Shown: piece after piece, positions 8,088-15,489 of the stretch
How the letters are laid out: each line of letters begins with the position of its first letter
Position numbering within the stretch: the first letter of the stretch is position 1
NCBI GenBank assembly: GCA_947497195.1
Contig: CANMGM010000013.1
Span: 1-17,747 of the forward strand
Reading direction: 5' to 3'
Source: Bacteroidota bacterium
GTDB taxonomy: Bacteria > Bacteroidota > Bacteroidia > M30B66
DNA: 17,747 bases
Made by a program: the position numbers and the translations under genes
Notes under the pieces: generated by a model
Told to the model about the DNA's origin: nothing
Databases searched by the model: none
Seen by the model: the letters and a program-made list of their open reading frames with translations, nothing else

Positions 8088-9572
8088 TTAGTGTTTAAAG
8101 TGTCTTATTCCTGTTGTTACCATGGCAATTCCGAGTCGGTTTGCCGCGTCTGTTGAGTCTTGATCTTTTATGGAGCCTCCAGGTTGAATGATTGCTTTTA
8201 TTCCCGCCGCTGTAGCAATCTCGACGCAATCGGGAAATGGGAAAAATGCATCCGATGCCATAACAGCACCTTCAATCGAAAGATTCATACGTTTTGCCTT
8301 ATCGATGGCTTGATTCAGCGCATCAACACGCGATGTTTGTCCGGTTCCACTGGCTAAAAGTCGATTATCTTTTGCCAAAACGATGGCGTTAGACTTGGTG
8401 TGTTTTACCAACACCGCTGCGAATTCTAAATCGCTCAATTGCGCAGAAGTAGGAGCTGTATCGGTGCAGATTTTGAATTGCTCACGCTTTTCGGTTTGTG
8501 CATCGGTATGCTGCACCAGCAAGCCGTTCAAGGCTGTGCGCTTCTCGAATTGCGGGCGTTCAAATGCTCTTGTTTGCAGAATGATTCGGTTCTTTTTCGC
8601 ACTGAATATCTGCAGTGCCTCAGCCGAAAATTCCGGAGCTAAAAGTACCTCGAAAAAGATTTTATCAATTTCGAGTGCAAGTTCCTTATCAACAGCGGAG
8701 TTGAAAATGATTATGCCTCCAAATGCAGAAACCGGATCGGCCTCGAGTGCTTTGTTCCAGGCTTGCAATGCAATGTTATCGAGCGCCGCGCCACATGCGT
8801 TGTTGTGTTTGAGGATTGCACAGCCCGGGCTCGAAAAATCGGCAATCAATCGCAATGATGCATCAATGTCGAGCAAGTTGTTGTACGAAAGCTCCTTGCC
8901 CTGGATTTGCGAAAACACATCACTCAATTTACCTTGAAAATAAGCCTGTTGATGCGGATTTTCGCCGTAACGAAGTGCTTCACCACTCATCCATCCAGCA
9001 ATGGCTTCATCGTAAGCAGCAGTGGTTAGAAAAGCTTCGGCAGCAAATCGAAAACGATCTTCGATGCCAGTTTGTCCGTTGTTTTGACTCAATAATTCAA
9101 CAACAGCGGCATACTGATTTCGATTCGATACAATAAGCACATCGTTGTAGTTTTTGGCTGCGGCGCGAATCAACGAAACGCCCCCAATATCTATCTTTTC
9201 GATGATTTCCTGTTTCGAAGCACCCGAAGCAACTGTTTCCTGAAAGGGATACAGGTCGACAATTACCAAATCAATTTCGGGAATGGCGTATTCTTCGAGT
9301 TGTGCCACATCGGAAGCTTCATCGCGCCGACCGAGTATTCCCCCAAAAACTTTTGGATGCAATGTTTTTACCCTGCCGCCTAGAATAGATGGGTAGGAGG
9401 TTAAATCTTCAACCCGTTCCACGCCATAGCCTAAGGCTTCAATAAACTGCTGCGTTCCTCCTGTCGAGCAGAATTGAACGCCATGCTGCGCAAGAAGATG
9501 AACCAATTGTTCTAATCCTTCTTTGTAAAATACTGATATTAAGGCTCTTTTGATGGGTCTATTCTGCGTCAT
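8088..9572 (-). CDS. purH: Bifunctional purine biosynthesis protein PurH
   Basis: AICAR transformylase / IMP cyclohydrolase of 494 residues that carries out the last two steps of de novo IMP synthesis, formylating AICAR with 10-formyl-THF and closing the ring. The N-terminal MGS-like cyclohydrolase domain (about 8-190) has STGGT (36-40), GGRVKTLHPKVFGGIL (65-80) and DLYPF (106-110). The transformylase domain has RYGENPHQ (201-208), the catalytic Lys255-His256 in LKHNNACG, and the C-terminal SDAFFPFPDCVE (440-451) and IIQPGGSIKD (461-470). I chose the ATG at 9572. The same frame extends upstream to 9656, but those 28 residues lack family resemblance and would overlap the -7 promoter box at 9593-9600. 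It is the first gene of the purH-mre-mrd operon. Confidence 0.95.
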   Translation of the reverse strand: MTQNRPIKRALISVFYKEGLEQLVHLLAQHGVQFCSTGGTQQFIEALGYGVERVEDLTSYPSILGGRVKTLHPKVFGGILGRRDEASDVAQLEEYAIPEIDLVIVDLYPFQETVASGASKQEIIEKIDIGGVSLIRAAAKNYNDVLIVSNRNQYAAVVELLSQNNGQTGIEDRFRFAAEAFLTTAAYDEAIAGWMSGEALRYGENPHQQAYFQGKLSDVFSQIQGKELSYNNLLDIDASLRLIADFSSPGCAILKHNNACGAALDNIALQAWNKALEADPVSAFGGIIIFNSAVDKELALEIDKIFFEVLLAPEFSAEALQIFSAKKNRIILQTRAFERPQFEKRTALNGLLVQHTDAQTEKREQFKICTDTAPTSAQLSDLEFAAVLVKHTKSNAIVLAKDNRLLASGTGQTSRVDALNQAIDKAKRMNLSIEGAVMASDAFFPFPDCVEIATAAGIKAIIQPGGSIKDQDSTDAANRLGIAMVTTGIRHFKH

Positions 9573-9926
9573 GATCGATAAACGATTCAATGCAAACTTA
9601 ATCGAAAGTATTGCGATTCCTTCGCGAAATTGCAGCAGTTTAGCGCAAAAGGACATTTTTTTATAAACATCTGTTAATTATTTTTTAAAATACAGGATGT
9701 AAATTCTATAAGTACAATGAAATCAATTCGATAACACCATTTCCTTGACAAATAAAATTTCAATCTGGCAGTTAAATGGCACCCATTCGAACAAGGACGA
9801 AATTTGCGTGTTATTTTTACGTGTTTCGAATTGAAATACCCGAACTTTGTACCTCCTATGACATCAGCTTGCTCGCCCACAATTTCCCTTATCTCAAAAT
9901 CAAAGCATGAGAGTGGAAATTCGGGC
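9573..9926. other. Divergent intergenic region between purH and FemAB-like gene
   Basis: This 354-base gap separates two divergent genes. Its middle (about 9660-9770) is clearly more AT-rich than the flanks. On the minus side it holds the purH -7 box at 9593-9600. On the plus side, GAACTTTG (9842-9849) and GAAATTTG (9799-9806) each miss the TAnnTTTG consensus by one base and could drive the FemAB-like gene, but neither has a clear -33 partner. The plus-strand frame of that gene stays open through part of the gap, with earlier ATGs at 9804 and 9858. I see no RNA gene, hairpin terminator or repeat. Confidence 0.5.
9593..9600 (-). promoter_or_regulatory. Bacteroidota-type -7 promoter box of purH/mre operon
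   Basis: Reading the minus strand, TAAGTTTG is an exact match to the Bacteroidota -7 consensus TAnnTTTG and ends 20 bases before the purH ATG. A transcript would then start roughly 14 bases ahead of the start codon, giving a very short leader. The -33 region is weak: TTTC rather than TTTG, 25 bases upstream. The box supports the downstream start codon at 9572 over the one at 9656. The exact transcription start is an inference. Confidence 0.55.
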
Positions 9927-11093
9927 ATGGATGTTCAGTTTGTTACCTTAGATGAACTGGTAAATCTTCAGGTTTCTGCTTCCTCTGTATATTTCGACAT
10001 TGCTTATCTCAGGTCTGTTTCCGTAAACGACTCCGAAGACTTACGGCATATTTTTCCTTGTGTTTTTCTTAAAGGTGAGCTCGTTGCTTTCGGTGCTTTT
10101 TGTTTGTTAAGGCGCGATAAAACGCAGGTTGTAAAGGCTATCGCAGACCAAGGAACTTCGGGTCGTATTTGGAAGCAAGCGCTGAAATCATTGCTTCCCC
10201 TTGTGTTGGGTTCATGTGATACCCATGTACAAATCCTGATTGCCGGAAACATGCTGGTTAGCGGGCCTTATGGCATGCATTTTCTCATAAATGACGATGC
10301 GAAATTACAGCAGGAAATTTGGCATTCTGCTTTGAAAGCCGCTGATGAGCAATTTGGAACAAGTGCCTTAACCGTTGTTAAAGATTTTCTTCCGATCGAA
10401 GGTTCTCAAGCAAACCTGTCCCTTGAAGGTTTTTTAAAAGTCAACACCCTGCCTTTGATGGTAATGCCTTTGCCGGCGAACTGGACAGGTTTCTCCGATT
10501 ACCTCGAAGCCATGTCGACCAAATACAGAACCCGTGCGCGGGCTGCCTTGCAGAAGGCCGGAAGTTTAACTACCGAATATTGGGATTCGGCGCAAATTCG
10601 TGCAAACAGCAAGCAAATCCATTTGCTGTATACTGAGGTATATAAACGGGCAAAATTTCGAATTCAGCCGGTAAACGAAGCGTATATCCCAACACTGGCC
10701 GAGGCGTTTCCTGATGGCCGTTTTCGGTTCACGGCTTGGAAAGACGGCGATAAATTAATTGGATTTAGCACTGCATTTATCCACCAAAACCAATTTGATG
10801 CGCATCTCATCGGAATGGATTATACCTACAACAGAAGTCATTCGCTGTATCTGAATATGATTTACCGTTATATTCAGGATGCGCTCGAATTACGCGTAAA
10901 TCGCATAGATTTTGGCCGTACTGCCATGGAAATCAAAAGCACAGCAGGCGCTATTCCTCAAGAGTTAGACGTGATGGTTCGCTTAAAGTCGGGAATGGGA
11001 AACAAACTTGCGAAACGATTTACATCAAAAATAAAATCTGAAGATTGGATACAGCGGCATCCTTTTAAATTGGTAAATGAAACCGCTGGATAG
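9927..11093 (+). CDS. FemAB/GNAT-fold acyltransferase-like protein
   Basis: Protein of 388 residues with no signal peptide or membrane segment, so probably cytoplasmic. It resembles the Bacteroidota proteins grouped with FemAB-like and Acetyltransf_6-type GNAT-fold enzymes, which join acyl or aminoacyl groups to an amine. Two similar-sized halves are apparent. The second half shows the family-typical stretch FSDYLEAMSTKYRTRARAAL (about 191-210), then a Lys/Asp-rich turn before LIGFSTAF, and finally the pair of a long helix (YLNMIYRYIQDALE) and strand RIDFGRTAMEIKS near 340-360. The exact substrate is not readable. The start was set at the ATG at 9927, because upstream in-frame codons (from 9804) look like non-coding sequence; 9858 remains possible. 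It is the only plus-strand gene, divergent from purH and convergent with the WG-repeat gene, and is probably transcribed alone. Its closeness to the cell-wall operon is suggestive but not proof of a wall-related role. Confidence 0.65.
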   Translation: MDVQFVTLDELVNLQVSASSVYFDIAYLRSVSVNDSEDLRHIFPCVFLKGELVAFGAFCLLRRDKTQVVKAIADQGTSGRIWKQALKSLLPLVLGSCDTHVQILIAGNMLVSGPYGMHFLINDDAKLQQEIWHSALKAADEQFGTSALTVVKDFLPIEGSQANLSLEGFLKVNTLPLMVMPLPANWTGFSDYLEAMSTKYRTRARAALQKAGSLTTEYWDSAQIRANSKQIHLLYTEVYKRAKFRIQPVNEAYIPTLAEAFPDGRFRFTAWKDGDKLIGFSTAFIHQNQFDAHLIGMDYTYNRSHSLYLNMIYRYIQDALELRVNRIDFGRTAMEIKSTAGAIPQELDVMVRLKSGMGNKLAKRFTSKIKSEDWIQRHPFKLVNETAG

Positions 11094-11123
11094 ATCGCTC
11101 CACAATCTGCCCTGCCCTATCGT

Positions 11124-13067
11124 TTATTCAAGGCTTTTCCCTTCGGCATCTATTTTAATTGTTTTACCGGCAATCCGTACGATACGAAATGACTGATTTT
11201 GTTCTTTCGCCGGTTCAAAACTATCGGCATAACGCTCGGTAATTTCGCATTGGCTTTTATCTGAAAGTTTTCCGGTTTTAGAAAGACAAAGGAAATTTTC
11301 GGATGAATTTTCGGATGTTAAATCCTCTACTGCTGCATATGCTCCATCAAAATCGCCAATCACTTCGACCAAATAAAGCGGAAAAACGGCACGAATCGCA
11401 AGCAATGAATCCGAAAAGTCGGTAGGCTTGTTTTCGAGCTCCGATAAATCCGGATATCCACTAAACATCGCAATAGCCTCTGTGCCGTTGTGCGAAAGAA
11501 ACGCCCATGCTCCATTTTTCTGAACCGCTGCCCTCCCCGATGCGTAATTCCTCACCACATCGTATTGTGGTCGCACAACTTCGGTTCCGTTCTCATCAAT
11601 AAAGCCCCAGCCTTGGGATGTTTTTACTGCGGCCCGGCCTTCAGTAAACCGAACAATATCGATGTATTTTGCGGGCACAATTTCTTTACCGTACGGATTA
11701 ATCAGCGCGTACGCTGCAGTATCGCCAATTGTTTTAAGCCCGAAACACAAGCCGCCTTTCGAAAAAATCAATTCTTCGTATTGGGCTTCAATGCTTTCTT
11801 CTCCAAATTCATTTAAGAAACCCCAGTAATTGCCTTTTCTGAATGCTGCGGCAAATCCGTAATACGGTAAAATCTCGTCGTACTCCGGTAATTTCAGTGT
11901 GTCGCCTTTATGCACCAGCATCCAACTGTCGTTTTTAGAAACTTCTGCCACGCCATTATCAAACGCACGCTCAACAGAGGCAAATTCACATGGAATTATT
12001 TCCGTTCCCCGCGAATCTACAAATCCCCATTTGCCGCCAAGTAAAACCGGTGCAAGGCCTTCGCTGAAATAACCAATCTCCGAATACCTTGGCTGAATAA
12101 CCATTTCACCTTTCAAATTGATCAATCCACGCAAACCATTTTGCTCGACCACGTAATGATTTTGATCAAAGCGAAACAAGTTGTTGTAACGGGCTTCGAT
12201 GAGCATACTGCCCGATTTATCGAGAACGCCAGCTTTACCATTTTCAATGAAAACCGAAATTCCGTTTTCAAAATTATCGAGAAACTGAAGGCGCGGTTTC
12301 ACAATTTCGCGTCCGGTACTGTCTATCAAACCATACAATGTATCGCTCATTACAACCGCTACACCTTCCTGCAAATCAAAAACACGCGAATAATTACCCA
12401 ATATCGGCTGCAGCATTGAGTTTCGGTCGCAGAAATAAAACTTTCCGTTTTCGTTAATCACCGCTTTTCCTTCCGAAAACGAATATGCTTCATCGAATGT
12501 AGCCCGAATAACAACTTTGCCATTGCGGTCTATAAATCCCCAATACCCTTTATTTGGATCCAGAACCGCGGCGAGTCCTTCGCTAAAATCGCGCGCCTCA
12601 TAATACTTAGCCTTACTAATTTCTTCCCCATTCGTTTTCATAAAGCCGAACACTTCCTTTTGGGTATCGTAAATGCGCATTATGCCTTCCTGGGGAGGAC
12701 CGGGAATCAGGTGAGAGGGAAACTCTGTATACAAATAACCGTTATAGGTAATCAGTTCGTATTGGTACTCGGCATCACGGTTTTGCCGTGCTTCGGCAAT
12801 TTGCCGTCGCGCCAATGTCAGGGTATCGTTTCCAAACTCCCAAATGTAATCGTATACAGCGGGAATAATCACGCGGCCATCTTCGGCCTTCATGCCTTCG
12901 TAAACATAAACTTGCTGGTCTTTACCGACGCGCTCGGTCTGGAATTTATAGCGCTGTGCAAGTGCAGCTTGCATACCAAGCACCAGCAAAAAAAATCCGG
13001 AAACACATAGCGCACGAGCACCACCTGTTTCCGGATACAATTTCAATGTTATTTTTTGCGGTTTCAT
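11124..13067 (-). CDS. Secreted WG-repeat protein
   Basis: Protein of 647 residues with a Sec signal peptide: hydrophobic core about 20-33 and a likely cleavage after Ala37 (ALA/Q). It is expected in the periplasm or on the cell surface. Nearly all of the mature part is a tandem array of WG repeats of about 34-37 residues, each built around a pattern like WGFIDxxGxxVI followed by a basic-aromatic patch and a FxEGLAxV turn; examples are at 176-188, 346-358, 415-426 and 487-498. The last ~100 residues (about 545-647) leave the repeat pattern and look like a separate C-terminal domain. WG repeats are common in Bacteroidota surface and unknown-function proteins, and no catalytic role follows from them. 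It lies 70 bases downstream of the CpxP-like gene on the same strand and may be its operon partner. Its 3' end faces the FemAB-like gene across 30 bases, with no convincing terminator hairpin between them. Confidence 0.85.
   Translation of the reverse strand: MKPQKITLKLYPETGGARALCVSGFFLLVLGMQAALAQRYKFQTERVGKDQQVYVYEGMKAEDGRVIIPAVYDYIWEFGNDTLTLARRQIAEARQNRDAEYQYELITYNGYLYTEFPSHLIPGPPQEGIMRIYDTQKEVFGFMKTNGEEISKAKYYEARDFSEGLAAVLDPNKGYWGFIDRNGKVVIRATFDEAYSFSEGKAVINENGKFYFCDRNSMLQPILGNYSRVFDLQEGVAVVMSDTLYGLIDSTGREIVKPRLQFLDNFENGISVFIENGKAGVLDKSGSMLIEARYNNLFRFDQNHYVVEQNGLRGLINLKGEMVIQPRYSEIGYFSEGLAPVLLGGKWGFVDSRGTEIIPCEFASVERAFDNGVAEVSKNDSWMLVHKGDTLKLPEYDEILPYYGFAAAFRKGNYWGFLNEFGEESIEAQYEELIFSKGGLCFGLKTIGDTAAYALINPYGKEIVPAKYIDIVRFTEGRAAVKTSQGWGFIDENGTEVVRPQYDVVRNYASGRAAVQKNGAWAFLSHNGTEAIAMFSGYPDLSELENKPTDFSDSLLAIRAVFPLYLVEVIGDFDGAYAAVEDLTSENSSENFLCLSKTGKLSDKSQCEITERYADSFEPAKEQNQSFRIVRIAGKTIKIDAEGKSLE
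11493..12656 (-). repeat. Array of about eleven WG repeats within the coding sequence
   Basis: Translated residues 138-525 of the protein above hold units beginning near 140, 176, 245, 279, 313, 347, 381, 415, 452, 487 and 521. The spacing is mostly 34-37 residues. The Trp-Gly pair is kept in only some units (176, 347, 415, 487) and is replaced by FG, YG, KAG, RG, SW, YA or WA in others. The 209-220 unit (FYFCDRNSMLQ) and the 381 unit (SWMLVHKGD) are the most degenerate. The divergence between copies indicates an old array rather than a recent expansion. Confidence 0.75.
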
Positions 13068-13137
13068 TTTATGCTGCTCCGCAAAAATCGAACAAAAAAC
13101 GATAGCTTCCTTATTTCAATTTCGAAGCCCACAAATT

Positions 13138-13554
13138 TTAGTCAAGATCCTGTTCGGGAACTTGCGGAGCATTTTCACCTTTGCGCTTCTCCTTCTGTTC
13201 GGCGCGGAATTTCTCCCAGTTTTGCCATTGCTCGGGTTTCATGCTGGCTTTAAGTTTTGCTTCGTACCTTTCGTTTAATGCCTTTATCTGCTTCTTCATA
13301 TCGGCCGCATTCGCATTTTTAATGCTCTCACGCTCTTTTTCGCGTTCAACCAATACTATGCGGATAATCTCTGTCTGTTCTTTTGTAAGTTGAGCAGGAC
13401 CCGTCATTCGGCGAAGTTGGCGTATAGCGCGGTCTTCGGGACTTAATGTCTGTTTTTGCTTTTGTTCCTTCGTAGGACTTGCCACTTTGGCATCCTGTGC
13501 TTGTGCAGTTAACGATACGCCTGCGATCAATGCTGCAAAAAGAATCTTTTTCAT
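13138..13554 (-). CDS. Small secreted CpxP/Spy-like helical protein
   Basis: Protein of 138 residues with a clear signal peptide (MKKILFAALIAGVSL core, likely cleavage after Ala19 in AQA/Q). The mature part is highly charged and predicted to be almost entirely helical. It contains two LTxEQ-like units: LTKEQTEIIR at about 56-65 and, near the end, the variant MKPEQWQNWEKF. These resemble the repeated LTxxQ motif of CpxP, Spy and related Bacteroidota periplasmic proteins, which act as periplasmic chaperones or envelope-stress sensors in other bacteria. The match is by motif and composition only, so the function is inferred. It sits 67 bases after the GNAT gene and 70 bases before the WG-repeat gene, all on the same strand. 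No Shine-Dalgarno is visible; the start is fixed by the signal peptide. Confidence 0.7.
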   Translation of the reverse strand: MKKILFAALIAGVSLTAQAQDAKVASPTKEQKQKQTLSPEDRAIRQLRRMTGPAQLTKEQTEIIRIVLVEREKERESIKNANAADMKKQIKALNERYEAKLKASMKPEQWQNWEKFRAEQKEKRKGENAPQVPEQDLD

Positions 13555-13621
13555 GGTTTCTGTTTTTTAATTGTGTGAGTGAAAGACGATTTAAAATGAG
13601 ATGGTTTAAATGCGTTCGAAA

Positions 13622-14068
13622 TTAAACGTTTTTTTTCATCAGATAATGTTGGATTGTATCGAAGAGCACATACGATTTTTCAACACTGGTATAGCCATTT
13701 TTGGCATAAAAGCCAAGTGCATTTTCGCGTGCATGCAGGCAATATGTTGTTATTCCTTTGTAATACCTGCGTCCGAGTCCCTCTGTAAACCGAAGTACAG
13801 CCTCTCCAATACCTTTCCTCTGCCATTCTTTTGCCACGGCCATAAAGCGAATTTGAGCTTCCTCCTCCGATACTCTATGGATTCGCGCTGTAGCAATCAC
13901 ATTGTTTTGCGCATCAAGAATGGCCGCATGCAGTGATGATGCATCATCTTCAGCTTTTTCCGATCCCTTTGGCTGCTTCCATGGCGCGCGGAGAACAGCA
14001 TAACGCAAATCATACACCTGTTGCCAGTGCACCTCTGTTTGTGGTTGTATTATTCTCCATTCGGGCAT
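13622..14068 (-). CDS. GNAT-family N-acetyltransferase
   Basis: Protein of 148 residues with the GCN5-related fold, expected to move an acetyl group from acetyl-CoA to an amine; the acceptor cannot be predicted. The N terminus carries the typical alpha1 segment VYDLRYAVLRAPW. A strand with IRFMAVAKEW leads into the acetyl-CoA pyrophosphate loop QRKGIGEAV (the Q/RxxGxG/A motif). The closing part, CLHARENALGFYAKNGY, is the classic motif B where many GNATs have a tyrosine that can act as general acid. I chose the ATG at 14068. A TTG start at 14089 is also in frame but would run 13 bases into the TolC gene. With the chosen start the gene begins eight bases after the TolC stop, so it is probably the fourth gene of the export operon. 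Confidence 0.88.
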   Translation of the reverse strand: MPEWRIIQPQTEVHWQQVYDLRYAVLRAPWKQPKGSEKAEDDASSLHAAILDAQNNVIATARIHRVSEEEAQIRFMAVAKEWQRKGIGEAVLRFTEGLGRRYYKGITTYCLHARENALGFYAKNGYTSVEKSYVLFDTIQHYLMKKNV

Positions 14069-14076
14069 GGCTAAAA

Positions 14077-15489
14077 TTAATAATTCCAACTATACATACC
14101 TGCCTCTTCGTAAAATAATGCAATCGATTTAGCAAATTTCTGCTGCAATTCGGCCAATTTCAAGCCTGTCGCGATTAAATTGGTTTCGCGCGTATTTACC
14201 ATGAACACCGAACTTTCGCCATTCAGAAAGCGGTTTTGTTCGCCCTCAACCAAGGTCTTTGCCGCTTCGTTGATTGCAACCTGCCGTAAAACCTGTTCGC
14301 GTAACAAGGCAATTTCATTGAGCCTTGCGCGTAGGTTCAAATTCAGATTTCGTTCTGTACGATCAAATTCGAGCTTGCGTATGTTCTGCAATGTTTGCGT
14401 GCTGCGCAACTTGCCTCTTTCTTTTCTCAACAATAGCGGCATTCCGGCACTTACACCTATTTTGTAATTGTTCATAAACAGCTGTCCATCGTCGACCATG
14501 GTTTCTCCATTGGCATTGCGCAAAAAATTATAGGTAAGGTTCAGCTCCGGTTTTAACTGCTCAATCCGAAATCTGCGTTCGATGTCGAGTTGTTCGATTT
14601 CCGTCTTTTGCTTGGTCAATATGGGATGATTTTCGCGTATTGCCTGAATCAAACTATCGGCACGATCGAAGTTAAGCGCCGAACCCGGGTTAATCCATTT
14701 TGGCTGTTTTTCGGGACGAAGCACAACCGGACGACCTTCCTCATCCCACAAATGCACAGATACTTGAGCAAACGCATTCTGCAAATCGATCTGGGCCTGA
14801 TTCATCAGATTGCGGCGTTGCAGCAAATTGCCAAAGGCTTCCACGGTATCGAGTGCCGACTGATTTCCGCCGCGGTACAATTCACGGATCGCATTGAAGC
14901 GAAACTCAGCAAGCTTCAGCACCTCGTCGCTCAATTTCAATTGTTCGGCCGCAAAAAACCAGTTCCAGTAATCGGATGTAGCTTTTGCTACCAATTTGCT
15001 GAGCATGGCCTGCTGATCGGCTTCACTTGCGCGAACGTACAACTTGGCTTGCTGCAGTGCATTGCGGCGTTCATCGATAAACAAACCGTTTCCAAGGGGC
15101 AAGGTGTATCCGGCATACAGCAACCCACCGTTGCCTGTTAACTGTTCGGGATTGAGGTATTTTCCGCCGCTTCGTTCATATCCGCCTTTCAGTTCGCCAA
15201 TCCACAGCGGCACATTAAGCGTTGCATCGAGCGTATTCCAATACGTGTCGCCGTTGAATTCCTTTTCGCTGAAATTACTTTTCAATTTCGGATCGAACGA
15301 ACCGCGTGTGGCCAATAAATCGTAGCGCGCCTTATCGACCCATAATCCAGCTTGTTTCGAAAGTGGGTGATGCATCAGCACCAATTGAATAAACTGACCA
15401 ATTTCCAGCGTACGGTTATCGTCCTGCGCAAACGTACTACGCGCAAATAGCAGAACCAGTAAAAAGGAAATCCGATAATTCAGGCTCAT
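14077..15489 (-). CDS. TolC-family outer-membrane channel protein
   Basis: Outer-membrane efflux/secretion duct of 470 residues with a signal peptide (core LLVLLFA, likely cleavage after Ala21). The mature protein shows the two OEP-like repeats expected of TolC: helical stretches with short beta hairpins between them, such as NTLDATLNVPLWIGELKGGY and YAGYTLPLGNGLF in the first half and MNNYKIGVSAGMPLLLRKE in the second. The end of the second helical half has the family pattern FLNGESSVFMVNTRETNLI. It forms the outer part of a tripartite exporter with the HlyD-type adaptor upstream. Its ATG overlaps the adaptor's TGA (ATGA, 15486-15489), a sign of translational coupling. Nothing suggests truncation. 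The cargo cannot be inferred. Confidence 0.9.
   Translation of the reverse strand: MSLNYRISFLLVLLFARSTFAQDDNRTLEIGQFIQLVLMHHPLSKQAGLWVDKARYDLLATRGSFDPKLKSNFSEKEFNGDTYWNTLDATLNVPLWIGELKGGYERSGGKYLNPEQLTGNGGLLYAGYTLPLGNGLFIDERRNALQQAKLYVRASEADQQAMLSKLVAKATSDYWNWFFAAEQLKLSDEVLKLAEFRFNAIRELYRGGNQSALDTVEAFGNLLQRRNLMNQAQIDLQNAFAQVSVHLWDEEGRPVVLRPEKQPKWINPGSALNFDRADSLIQAIRENHPILTKQKTEIEQLDIERRFRIEQLKPELNLTYNFLRNANGETMVDDGQLFMNNYKIGVSAGMPLLLRKERGKLRSTQTLQNIRKLEFDRTERNLNLNLRARLNEIALLREQVLRQVAINEAAKTLVEGEQNRFLNGESSVFMVNTRETNLIATGLKLAELQQKFAKSIALFYEEAGMYSWNY

Noticed and set aside
9745..9750. Perfect sigma-70-like TTGACA on the plus strand
   Set aside because: No TATAAT-like box follows at 16-18 bases, and Bacteroidota promoters use a different consensus, so a chance match is more likely.
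9674..9928. Minus-strand open frame of 84 codons in the purH/FemAB-like gap
   Set aside because: It overlaps the start of the plus-strand gene, has an AT-rich second half reading as random residues, no ribosome binding site, and no recognisable motif. It is best explained as chance.
11094..11123. Possible bidirectional terminator between the convergent FemAB-like and WG-repeat genes
   Set aside because: Only a five-base potential stem (GATAG/CTATC) with a long loop and no T-tract is visible, so there is not enough to call a terminator.
14069..14089. TTG start at 14089 for the GNAT gene
   Set aside because: It would add seven hydrophobic residues and overlap the TolC gene by 13 bases. The ATG at 14068, just after the TolC stop, gives a typical GNAT N terminus.
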